This document shows positions 1-5,634 of a stretch of DNA of 5,730 bases, in pieces. Origin of the DNA: Candidatus Omnitrophota bacterium. GTDB taxonomy: Bacteria > Omnitrophota > Koll11 > Aquiviventales > Aquiviventaceae. Below the pieces are notes generated by a model. The model searched no databases and was not told the origin of the DNA. It saw nothing but the letters and a program-made list of their open reading frames with translations. Made by a program: the position numbers and the translations under genes. Numbering within the stretch: the stretch's first letter is position 1; each line of letters begins with the position of its first letter. The DNA lies in the NCBI GenBank assembly GCA_023247285.1, contig JAHFGU010000105.1, positions 1-5,730 on the forward strand. The letters run 5' to 3'.

Positions 1-1
1 G

Positions 2-1720
2 GTGCCGCTGCTCATCGCCATCGCCGCGGTGCTGGCGTGGGGCACGATCTATGAAGCGCGCTTCGGCACGGCCGCGGTCCAGCGCTTCATCTATCACGCC
101 TGGTGGTTCCAGGGGCTCCTCGGGTTCCTCGCGGTGAACCTGACCTTGGCGGCGCTGAGCCGCCGGCCGTGGCAGCGCACCCACCTGCCGTTTCTGCTGG
201 CCCATCTGGGCATCATCTTGATTTTGGCGGGCGGCATTCTCGGCGGCCGGTTCGGCATCGACGGCCAGCTCATCATCCCGGAGGGGCAGGCCGAGCGGCG
301 GCTCCAGCTGTCCAGCAATATCCTCGTGCTTCGCCAGGCCAATCCCGGCACCCCGCATGTGCTGCCGACCAATTTTGAAACGACCGCCTGGATCCATGAG
401 CCCAACCGGCGATTCGCGGTGCCCCTGGAGAGCGGCCGGACGGTGCAGCTGCTGGTGGACCGCTATTTTCCCAATGCTGAAGTCAGCGAGCGGGTGACCG
501 GCGACGGCGCCGAGGAGTCGCCGGCGGTGGAGCTGACCCTGCGCCACGACGAGCAGCAGGACGCGATCTGGCTGCTTGCGCGCGACCCGGAGCGGTTCGG
601 CGTGCGCTGGGGCGATCTGCACGTGCTGTTCCTGGAACCGGCGACTGCCGCACAGCGCGCCCAGCTGCTGGCGCCGGCGCCATCCGGGGCCTCCCGCGGC
701 ACGCTGGCGATTCAGGTGCCGGGCAGCCCTGACGTCCACGAGGTGCCGGTGCCGGAGACGCTGGGACAGCCCGTGCGCATCGGTGGGACCCCCTACACGG
801 TGACCGTCAAAGACTACTTCCCGGATTTTGCGCTGACCGAAGAGGGGCCGGCCAGCCGCGGCGACGAGCCGAATAATCCGGCGGTGGCCGTGCTCTTGCA
901 GGGGCCGGAAGGCGCGGATCCGTATCTGGTCTTCGCGCTGCATCCGGATTTCGCCGAGCTGCACGGCCAGCACCACGCGATCGCGGCCCGGGTCCGGTAC
1001 ACCCATGCCGCAGCCGGCGCCTTGCCGCCGCAGGCGGTGGTCATCATCCGCACCCCGCCAGACGCGGGGCGCGCCGAACAGCTCTCCGCGGTGCTGACCG
1101 GCGACGCAGGCGAACGCGAGGTGCTCGCGCCGATCCAGGCCGGCCGCGCGTACGAGCATCGCTGGAGCGGCGTGCAGTTTACGCTCACCGCCGCGCACGC
1201 CCGCGCGCGGCTGCGCCAGGAGTTCGTGCCGCGCGGGGACGAGGTGCGCGCCGAAGCGCTGCATCTGGTGCTGCGCGACGGCGAGGACGCCGCCGAGACA
1301 TGGCTGGGGCTGCGCGGAACGGCTGACCTCACCCTCGGCGGCCACCGGCTCACCGTTGACTACCGGCCGGCCGAGTTCGAGCTGCCCGTGACGATCAAGC
1401 TGCTGGACTTCCGCAAGATCGACTATCCCGGCACGCAGATGGCGGCCGCGTTCGAAAGCGACGTGCAGATGAGCGACCCGTCGCGCGGCCTCATCCTGAT
1501 GCGCACGATCAAAATGAATAAGCCGCTGCGGTATCGCGGCTATAGTTTTTACCAATCGAGCTATATCCCCGGCGAGACGGAGACGACCGTGCTCTCGGTG
1601 CGCAGCGATCCAGGCACGCCCGTGGTGTACGCCGGCTTTCTCATCGTCATCGGCGGGGTGATCGGGATGTTCGTGGGCCGCCCGCGCGCGCCCCGTCGGA
1701 CCCGAAGGGCCCGCCGATGA
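2..1720 (+). CDS. resB: ResB/Ccs1-type cytochrome c biogenesis protein, 5' end cut by window
   Basis: This is the ResB (Ccs1) half of the System II cytochrome c synthetase, a membrane protein that with CcsA/ResC moves haem outward and presents apocytochrome c for thioether attachment. The visible 572 residues start inside what looks like the first membrane helix (about 1-14), followed by GTIYEARFGTAAVQ and the typical YHAWWF. Helices follow at about 38-53 and 62-82, the latter with the family's His in LLAHLGI (H68), a likely haem ligand. A large periplasmic domain covers about 85-540. The C-terminal family signature is plain: a PGTQ segment, MNKPLRYRGYSFYQSSY, then a DPGTPVVYAG helix at about 541-559 and an Arg-rich cytoplasmic end. 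The GTG at position 2 is probably an internal Val, because the first helix lacks its N-terminal part; the true start should lie just upstream. The stop overlaps the start of ccsA. Family assignment is firm; the start is not visible. Confidence 0.9.
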   Translation: MPLLIAIAAVLAWGTIYEARFGTAAVQRFIYHAWWFQGLLGFLAVNLTLAALSRRPWQRTHLPFLLAHLGIILILAGGILGGRFGIDGQLIIPEGQAERRLQLSSNILVLRQANPGTPHVLPTNFETTAWIHEPNRRFAVPLESGRTVQLLVDRYFPNAEVSERVTGDGAEESPAVELTLRHDEQQDAIWLLARDPERFGVRWGDLHVLFLEPATAAQRAQLLAPAPSGASRGTLAIQVPGSPDVHEVPVPETLGQPVRIGGTPYTVTVKDYFPDFALTEEGPASRGDEPNNPAVAVLLQGPEGADPYLVFALHPDFAELHGQHHAIAARVRYTHAAAGALPPQAVVIIRTPPDAGRAEQLSAVLTGDAGEREVLAPIQAGRAYEHRWSGVQFTLTAAHARARLRQEFVPRGDEVRAEALHLVLRDGEDAAETWLGLRGTADLTLGGHRLTVDYRPAEFELPVTIKLLDFRKIDYPGTQMAAAFESDVQMSDPSRGLILMRTIKMNKPLRYRGYSFYQSSYIPGETETTVLSVRSDPGTPVVYAGFLIVIGGVIGMFVGRPRAPRRTRRARR

Positions 1721-3336
1721 GGCCCGCCCGGCTGCTGGGGAGCCTGCTGGGCGCTGCCCTGCTCTCCGCCGTCGCCGCGGCCGCCGCCCCGCGCGCGCCG
1801 CTGGCCGGCCAGGCGCTGGATGCGCTGCGCACGCTGCCGGTCCTGCACAACGGCCGCACCAAGCCGTTCGACAGCTTTGCGCGCGAAACCATCCGGCTGA
1901 TCACCGGGGCATCGCGCGTGGACGGCCAGGATCCCGTGGCGACGGTGCTCGCGATCGCCGCGGACCCCTCCGCGTGGACGGACGCCCCGCTGCTGTCCGT
2001 GCCGTTCCGGCCGCTGCGGCAGGAGCTCGGCATGGATCCCCGCGCGCGCAGCGTGTCCTACGACGACTTGGTGTCCACCAAGCGGCTCATGCGCCAGCTG
2101 CCGGCCATCGTCGCCAAGCAGCAGCGCGATGAGAAGCTGACCATGCTGGATCAGGAATCGATGGACCTCTACGATCGGTTCGTCGCCTTCACCATGACGA
2201 TGCGGCAGGAGTTCACCCTTGTGCCGCCGGCGCCAGGCGGCGGGCCGGCTTGGCAGCCGGTGCTGAAAAGCCCGATCGCGCCGGCATGGAAAGCGCTGGT
2301 TGCGGCCGCCGGCCGCGGCGACTCGGCAGCTTTCGCGGCGGCGGCACGCGAGGTGCGCCGGCAGGCGCGCGCGGCCAATCCCGCGGCTTGGCCGCCCGAC
2401 TGGCGGCTGCAGCTCGAAGTGGCCTACCACCGCATCGCGCCCTTTGCCGTCGCCCGCGCGCTCTATGCGCTGGCGGTCCTGCTGCTCGGCGCCGGCTTAT
2501 CGCCCAAGCGCCGCCGCCTGCGCCAACTCGGGTTCGCCGCATGCCTGCTGGGCGCTGGCTGGCATGTGGCCGGCATCGCGATCCGCGTGATCGTGGGCGG
2601 CCGCCCGCCGGTGTCCAACTTCTACGAAACCTTGCTCTGGCTGCCGTTCGTCGGAATCGTCGTGGCGATCGTGCTCGAGCGCATCTATCGCAGCGGCGTG
2701 CTGGCGATGGCCGGTTCCGCGCTGGCCGGCATCGCGCTGGCGCTGGCCGACGTCGTCCCCCTGGATTCGAGCATCTCGCCGGTGGTCGCGGTCCTGCGCA
2801 GCAACCTGTGGCTCACCGTCCACGTGCTCACCATCGTGGCGAGCTACGGCGCCCTGGCGCTGGCCACGATCCTGGCGCACGTCTACGGCTGGTTCTTTTT
2901 GAGGAAGGCGGGGCGGCGGAGCCTGCTGAACGCGCTGGACGTCTACCTCTATCGAGCGCTGCAGGTCGGGGTGGTGCTGCTGGCCGGCGGCATCATGCTC
3001 GGCGCCGTCTGGGCCAACGCGTCGTGGGGGCGGTACTGGGGATGGGATCCGAAGGAAACGTGGGCGCTCATCACCCTGCTCTGGTTCTTGGCGGTGCTCC
3101 ACGGCCGGTTCGCCGGATGGCTGCACGGCATCCGGGTGGCGCTGGCCACGATCGCCGGCTTCTTCTTGCTGCTGATGACGTACTACGGCGTCAGCTTCTA
3201 CCTCGTTGGGCTCCACAGCTATGCCGGCGGCCACGCCCGCCCGCTGCCGCTCCTGCTGATTCTCTATCTCGTCGCCGAGGTCGCCTTCCTCTGTATCCTG
3301 GGCAGCGCGGCGTGGGCGCGCCGCCGCCCCGCCTAA
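1717..3336 (+). CDS. ccsA: CcsA/ResC-type cytochrome c biogenesis protein with N-terminal periplasmic domain
   Basis: This is the haem-handling half of the System II cytochrome c synthetase, 539 residues. Residues 1-24 form a signal-like hydrophobic segment. A periplasmic domain follows to about 240 and contains LPVLHNGRTKPFDSFARE (40-57), a motif I associate with the long CcsA forms of PVC and Bacteroidetes-like bacteria. About nine membrane helices follow (roughly 241-261, 271-290, 305-321, 325-345, 366-394, 412-432, 449-463, 468-487, 510-532). The diagnostic tryptophan-rich WWD motif is present as WGRYWGWDPKETW (437-449). Conserved external haem-ligand-type histidines are seen at H369 (LTVHVL) and H500 (GLHSYA). 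The PPVSNFYETL loop (297-306) is also typical. The start overlaps the resB stop as ATGA, so translation is probably coupled; there is no strong Shine-Dalgarno sequence of its own. Classic CcsA proteins are nearer 300-400 residues, and the extra length is the N-terminal domain. Confidence 0.93.
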   Translation: MRPARLLGSLLGAALLSAVAAAAAPRAPLAGQALDALRTLPVLHNGRTKPFDSFARETIRLITGASRVDGQDPVATVLAIAADPSAWTDAPLLSVPFRPLRQELGMDPRARSVSYDDLVSTKRLMRQLPAIVAKQQRDEKLTMLDQESMDLYDRFVAFTMTMRQEFTLVPPAPGGGPAWQPVLKSPIAPAWKALVAAAGRGDSAAFAAAAREVRRQARAANPAAWPPDWRLQLEVAYHRIAPFAVARALYALAVLLLGAGLSPKRRRLRQLGFAACLLGAGWHVAGIAIRVIVGGRPPVSNFYETLLWLPFVGIVVAIVLERIYRSGVLAMAGSALAGIALALADVVPLDSSISPVVAVLRSNLWLTVHVLTIVASYGALALATILAHVYGWFFLRKAGRRSLLNALDVYLYRALQVGVVLLAGGIMLGAVWANASWGRYWGWDPKETWALITLLWFLAVLHGRFAGWLHGIRVALATIAGFFLLLMTYYGVSFYLVGLHSYAGGHARPLPLLLILYLVAEVAFLCILGSAAWARRRPA

Positions 3337-3357
3337 CAGCTGACACTGTTTCGCGCG

Positions 3358-3383
3358 GTAAACCTTTTCCCCCGCCGGACGTC
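3358..3383 (+). promoter_or_regulatory. Candidate ECF-sigma promoter of the secreted repeat-protein gene
   Basis: GTAAAC at 3358-3363 and CGTC at 3380-3383 are separated by exactly 16 bases. This is the layout known for many ECF sigma promoters (an AAC-containing -35 and a CGTC/CGTA -10, for example TGAAAC-N16-CGTC for Bacillus SigM/SigW-type promoters). The extended view, AAACCTT followed by GTCTAA, also resembles the E. coli SigmaE pattern. The start of transcription would fall near 3389-3392, leaving a leader of about 20 bases that contains the ribosome binding site. The match is by eye and the -35 deviates in its first two bases. An ECF sigma gene lies about 1 kb downstream. Confidence 0.5.
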
Positions 3384-3399
3384 TAACCTAGTAAGACAC

Positions 3400-3407
3400 A
3401 GGGGGTG
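3400..3407 (+). promoter_or_regulatory. Ribosome binding site of the repeat-protein gene
   Basis: AGGGGGTG ends four bases before the ATG at 3412. It is a near match to GGAGGTG and supports this start, which also gives an intact signal peptide. Confidence 0.6.
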
Positions 3408-3411
3408 CCAC

Positions 3412-4413
3412 ATGAGATGCGTGCGGATGGTGGTCTGGGGGTTTGCGGTGCTGCTGATCGGCGCAACTACGACCGCATTTGCGCAGCCGGAGCGCGTCGA
3501 GGATCGTGTCGATCGCCGCGAAGACCGGCAAGATCGCCGTGAGGACCGACCGGGCCTGAGCGAGGAAGCGCAGCGGCTGCGCCAATTAAAGGAAGAGAAC
3601 CCGGAAGCGTTCCAGCAAGCGGTCACGGAGCGCAAGGCTCAGCTCAAGGAGCGCCTGGCGCATCTCAAGGAAACCAATCCTAAGGCGTTTGAGCGCGCCA
3701 AGGAGAAGCTCCAGGCGGCCCGCGAGCGCCGCCTCGCACATCTCAAGGCACGCAATCCGGAACAGTTCCGCCAGCTCATGCAGGAGCGCAACGAGCGCCT
3801 GGAAGCCCGGTTGGATCATCTGAAGGAAGCGAATCCGGAGCGGTATGACGCGCTCATGCAGCGCCGGCAGGAGTGGCGGGAGCGCAAGCTCGAGCAGTTC
3901 AAGGAGCGGCACCCTGAGGCGTTCGAGCGGTTCGCGGAGAACCATCCAAACTGGAAGAGGCCGGGGACGCCGGAGCAGGTCCGCGAGCGCGCGGCTGACC
4001 GGATCGAAGACCGGCAGGACCGCCGGGAGGACCGCCGCGATCGCCGGGAAGACGTGCGGGACCGGCGCGAAGATATTCGCGATGCACAGCACCAGGGCGG
4101 CCCGCGCGACCGAATCGAGGATCGCCTCGACCGCCGGGAAGATGTCCAGGACCGGCGCGAGAACGTGCGTGACCGGCGCGAGGATGTCCGCGACCGGGTC
4201 GGCCCGCCTGGGCCGCGCGGCGGCAAAGGATTTATGGGCGGCCAGGGTCATGACAGGCCCGGGGTCGGTGGCGGGCCACGAATGGGTAGTCCGAACAGTC
4301 CGCGAGAAGGCGGTCCTGGCGGCGGCCCGCGAGGCGGAGGCGGTGGGGGTCCGCGTGGGGGCGGCGGGGGCGGCCCCCGCGGCGGCGGAGGCGGCGGCCG
4401 CCGCGGTCGCTAG
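3412..4413 (+). CDS. Secreted charged repeat protein (DRRED heptads, 26-residue helical repeats, Gly/Arg tail), function unknown
   Basis: I do not recognise a named family. The 333 residues begin with a clear signal peptide (MRCVRM, then hydrophobic 7-18, cleavage probably after AFA at 24), so the protein is exported. Modules in order: DRxDRRED heptads (about 30-46); five helical units at 59-174 whose NP/HP pairs fall at 63, 89, 115, 141 and 167, a strict 26-residue period; a linker (NWKRPGTPEQ, 180-189); two further blocks of DRREDVR heptads (196-224 and 233-262) split by AQHQGGP; and a Gly/Arg tail (264-333) with GGGGGGPR repeats. After the signal peptide there is no cysteine and no membrane helix. 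Arg, Glu and Asp dominate. It precedes an ECF sigma/anti-sigma pair by 37 bases, so a role in envelope sensing or stress (compare small charged periplasmic helical proteins such as CpxP/Spy, or DUF3106 proteins near RpoE-like genes) is possible. That is inference from context and composition, not homology. Confidence 0.82.
   Translation: MRCVRMVVWGFAVLLIGATTTAFAQPERVEDRVDRREDRQDRREDRPGLSEEAQRLRQLKEENPEAFQQAVTERKAQLKERLAHLKETNPKAFERAKEKLQAARERRLAHLKARNPEQFRQLMQERNERLEARLDHLKEANPERYDALMQRRQEWRERKLEQFKERHPEAFERFAENHPNWKRPGTPEQVRERAADRIEDRQDRREDRRDRREDVRDRREDIRDAQHQGGPRDRIEDRLDRREDVQDRRENVRDRREDVRDRVGPPGPRGGKGFMGGQGHDRPGVGGGPRMGSPNSPREGGPGGGPRGGGGGGPRGGGGGGPRGGGGGGRRGR
3586..3933 (+). repeat. Five coding tandem units of 26 residues (78 bp)
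   Basis: Residues 59-174 of the secreted protein repeat the pattern LKExNPEAF followed by an ER/RL-rich helix. The units begin LKEENPEAF, LKETNPKAF, LKARNPEQF, LKEANPERY and FKERHPEAF. The spacing between successive Pro residues is 26 with no insertions or deletions. The DNA copies have diverged at many codons, so this is an old, protein-level repeat. The last unit is shortened. Confidence 0.9.
3997..4197 (+). repeat. DRREDVR heptad repeat blocks
   Basis: Residues 196-224 and 233-262 of the secreted protein are runs of a seven-residue unit close to DRREDVR, separated by a short AQHQGGP spacer. A shorter copy lies near the mature N-terminus (3499-3549). The charge pattern places Glu/Asp and Arg three and four residues apart, which favours an alpha helix held by salt bridges. 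At DNA level the 21-bp units are similar (GACCGGCGCGAA/GGAT recurs), which suggests more recent expansion than for the 26-residue units. Confidence 0.85.
4201..4410 (+). repeat. Gly/Arg-rich low-complexity tail
   Basis: Residues 264-333 are dominated by Gly, Pro and Arg. From about 4309 the sequence settles into GGGGGGPR units of eight residues (24 bp) and ends GRRGR. At DNA level it is a run of GGC/GGG codons that could change length by slippage. Confidence 0.85.
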
Positions 4414-4426
4414 ACAGGTAGCGCGA

Positions 4427-4435
4427 TGTTATACT
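4427..4435 (+). promoter_or_regulatory. Candidate extended -10 promoter of the sigma-factor operon
   Basis: TGTTATACT has the TGn extension and a -10 hexamer TATACT (4430-4435) one base from consensus. No good -35 lies at the normal distance; TAGACA at 4411-4416 resembles one but sits only 13 bases away. The start of transcription would fall near 4442, giving a leader of about nine bases before the ATG at 4451. The pattern stands out in this GC-rich region. Confidence 0.45.
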
Positions 4436-4450
4436 ACCGACATCCTGGCC

Positions 4451-5047
4451 ATGACGGATCCGGATGCGGAGACGGTGCGCGCGGTATTGGCCGGCGACTT
4501 CGAGCGCTACGCCGAGCTGGTCGAGAAATATCAGGAGCCGGCGATCCGCGTGGCGTTCAGCTTTCTGGGCAACTACGAGGATGCGCGTGATGTCTCCCAG
4601 GATGCCTTCGTTCGCGCCTACCAAGCCCTCGCCCGCTTTCGCGGCGCCAGCACCTTTTCAACGTGGCTCTACCGGATCATCATCAACGCCTGCAAAGACG
4701 CCGGCCGGCGCCGGAGCCGGCAACCGGAGACAGGGCTGCGGATCCGCGAAGCTGCTGTGGACGATGCCGAGTGTCACGATCCGCTCTTCGACGCCGCGGA
4801 TCACGCCGCCACACCCAGCGAGCAGGCGGCCAACGAGGAGCTCGGGCAGCGGCTCTCGTCGGCCATTCGGAAGCTCCCAATGAAGCAGCGGACCGCGTTT
4901 CTCTTGCATCACGTGCACGGGTTGCCGTTGGCCGAGGTGGCCGCGGTCATGGCCTGCCGCAGCGGCACCGTGAAGGCGCACGTGTTCCGCGCGACCGCCT
5001 CGCTGCGCGCCGCGCTGGACCCGTGGGTGACACAGGAGCGAGCCTGA
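4451..5047 (+). CDS. ECF-family RNA polymerase sigma factor (sigma-70 family, RpoE-like)
   Basis: This 198-residue protein has the two-domain layout and length of ECF sigma factors, which direct RNA polymerase to stress or envelope promoters. Region 2 covers about 17-88, with FLGNYEDARDVSQDAFVRAY (the core-binding and -10 recognition part) and FSTWLYRIIINACKDAGRRR. A linker rich in Asp, Glu and Ala covers 89-128. Region 4 covers about 131-190, with LPMKQRTAFLLHHVHGL, then a helix-turn-helix, LAEVAAVMACRSGTVKAHVFRA, that reads the -35 element. No C-terminal sensor domain is present. The reading frame stays open far upstream, but the ATG at 4451 is chosen because it gives a standard N-terminus and leaves the repeat-protein gene intact; there is no convincing Shine-Dalgarno before it. 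The stop overlaps the next gene by one base, and that gene is the likely anti-sigma. Which ECF subgroup it belongs to cannot be told by eye. Confidence 0.93.
   Translation: MTDPDAETVRAVLAGDFERYAELVEKYQEPAIRVAFSFLGNYEDARDVSQDAFVRAYQALARFRGASTFSTWLYRIIINACKDAGRRRSRQPETGLRIREAAVDDAECHDPLFDAADHAATPSEQAANEELGQRLSSAIRKLPMKQRTAFLLHHVHGLPLAEVAAVMACRSGTVKAHVFRATASLRAALDPWVTQERA
5034..5038 (+). promoter_or_regulatory. Ribosome binding site of the anti-sigma-like gene
   Basis: AGGAG lies inside the last codons of the sigma gene, eight bases before the ATG at 5047. Together with the TGATG stop/start overlap it fixes the start and suggests coupled translation of sigma and its partner. Confidence 0.65.
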
Positions 5048-5487
5048 TGGACTGGTTGACACGGTGGCTTGCGCGGCACCCGTTGCGGCAGCCGCCGGCA
5101 TGGAACCGGGCGCACTACACGCGCGAGGTGATGGCCAGGATGCGGCGCATGGCGCAGGGCGCCCGCGCGCCGGCCCAGGCGCCTGGGCGGAGCTGGTGGC
5201 CCAAGCTCGCGCTGACGGCGGCCGCAGCCCTCGGGGTCCTGTTCGCCGTCGGGGTCAACCGCATGCATGAGCGCGCAGCGATGCAGGAGGCCGCGGTGCC
5301 GCCAGCCGGCGGCGCCTACCAGCTGGCTGAATCTCCCGAGGGGAACGAGGCGTGGCTCGACGACACGCTGGCCCTGCTCGAGCAGCTCGACGAAGCGATC
5401 GACGCCGCGGACGACGAAGGGGACGACGCCCGCACGCTCAAGGAGCTCGAGCAGTTGGACGACACAGAGCTTGCCGCCAAATCGTGA
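5047..5487 (+). CDS. Small single-pass membrane protein, probable anti-sigma factor without zinc motif
   Basis: The 146-residue protein has three parts. An Arg-rich N-terminal segment (1-50, with aromatic and amphipathic stretches such as MDWLTRWLARHP) should be cytoplasmic. One membrane helix covers about 52-70 (LALTAAAALGVLFAVGV). The outer tail (71-146) is strongly acidic: 19 Asp/Glu against 3 basic residues from 92 on, with LEQLD at 111-115 and 134-138. Positive charge before the helix supports N-in, C-out topology. The one-base overlap with the ECF sigma gene, the size and the topology are those of a membrane anti-sigma factor that holds sigma at the N-terminus. It has no cysteine, so the usual HxxxCxxC zinc anti-sigma motif is absent. 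It recalls the small DUF3619-like proteins found after RpoE-like genes in some Proteobacteria; I cannot confirm homology. The gene is real with high likelihood; the function is inferred from context. Confidence 0.8.
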   Translation: MDWLTRWLARHPLRQPPAWNRAHYTREVMARMRRMAQGARAPAQAPGRSWWPKLALTAAAALGVLFAVGVNRMHERAAMQEAAVPPAGGAYQLAESPEGNEAWLDDTLALLEQLDEAIDAADDEGDDARTLKELEQLDDTELAAKS

Positions 5488-5564
5488 TCATTCGGGGACA
5501 GCCACCGAATTCTGACCGTCTAAGCGCGTGACCGGACGCATTCGGTGGCTGTCCCCGAATGATC
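5486..5564 (+). repeat. REP-doublet (REPIN)-like perfect inverted repeat
   Basis: The arms at 5486-5510 and 5540-5564 are perfect reverse complements over 25 bases and are separated by a 29-base spacer (5511-5539). The core of each arm reads TTCGGGGACAGCCACCGAAT or its complement. Elements with a GGGGACAG(N)CACC-type core, often in inverted pairs, are known to me as REP-like repeats in several GC-rich genomes and are associated with RAYT (IS200-like, Y1) transposases. The left arm begins within the stop codon of the anti-sigma-like gene. It could also fold in RNA and act as a terminator or message end stabiliser, but there is no U-tract. No transposase is in the window. Confidence 0.8.
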
Positions 5565-5592
5565 CGGGGCGCCATGTTTCTCGACGCGCGGC

Positions 5593-5622
5593 TTGTCAGC
5601 GCTTCCGCCCGCCAGGTATACT
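5593..5622 (+). promoter_or_regulatory. Sigma-70-type promoter of the response-regulator gene
   Basis: TTGTCA (5593-5598) and TATACT (5617-5622) are each one base from the housekeeping consensus, with 18 bases between them. Transcription should start near 5629, only about six bases before the ATG at 5635, so the message would be leaderless or nearly so. Confidence 0.6.
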
Positions 5623-5634
5623 CAAGCGTATCCT

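Noticed and set aside
1561..2430. Long open frame of 289 codons on the minus strand opposite resB and ccsA
   Set aside because: It is antisense to two confidently identified genes, is Arg/Gly/Pro-rich in the way expected of a GC-rich shadow frame, and shows no family motif.
2497..3234. Minus-strand open frame of 245 codons opposite ccsA
   Set aside because: It lies fully opposite the CcsA membrane core, and its composition mirrors that sequence.
3335..3350. Small hairpin AACAG/CTGTT after ccsA as a terminator
   Set aside because: Only five pairs with a six-base loop and no U-tract; too weak to call.
2250..3386. Plus-strand open frame of 378 codons in another frame within ccsA
   Set aside because: Arg/Gly/Ala-rich shadow frame with no recognisable motif, overlapping the WWD-containing CcsA frame.
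3586..4251. Minus-strand open frame of 221 codons opposite the repeat protein, Leu/Ala-rich and itself repetitive
   Set aside because: Its repeats follow directly from the sense-strand repeats. The sense frame has a signal peptide, a ribosome binding site and a promoter candidate; the antisense frame has none that I can see.
3845..4450. In-frame N-terminal extension of the sigma factor by 202 codons
   Set aside because: It runs through the repeat-protein gene in another frame, has shadow-type Ser/Arg/Ala composition, and would give an abnormal length for an ECF sigma factor. The ATG at 4451 gives the normal N-terminus.
5511..5523. CGTCTAA in the spacer of the inverted repeat, the same string as in the candidate ECF promoter at 3380-3386
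   Set aside because: The expected AAC box 16 bases upstream is absent (ACA at 5498-5500), so this is probably chance.
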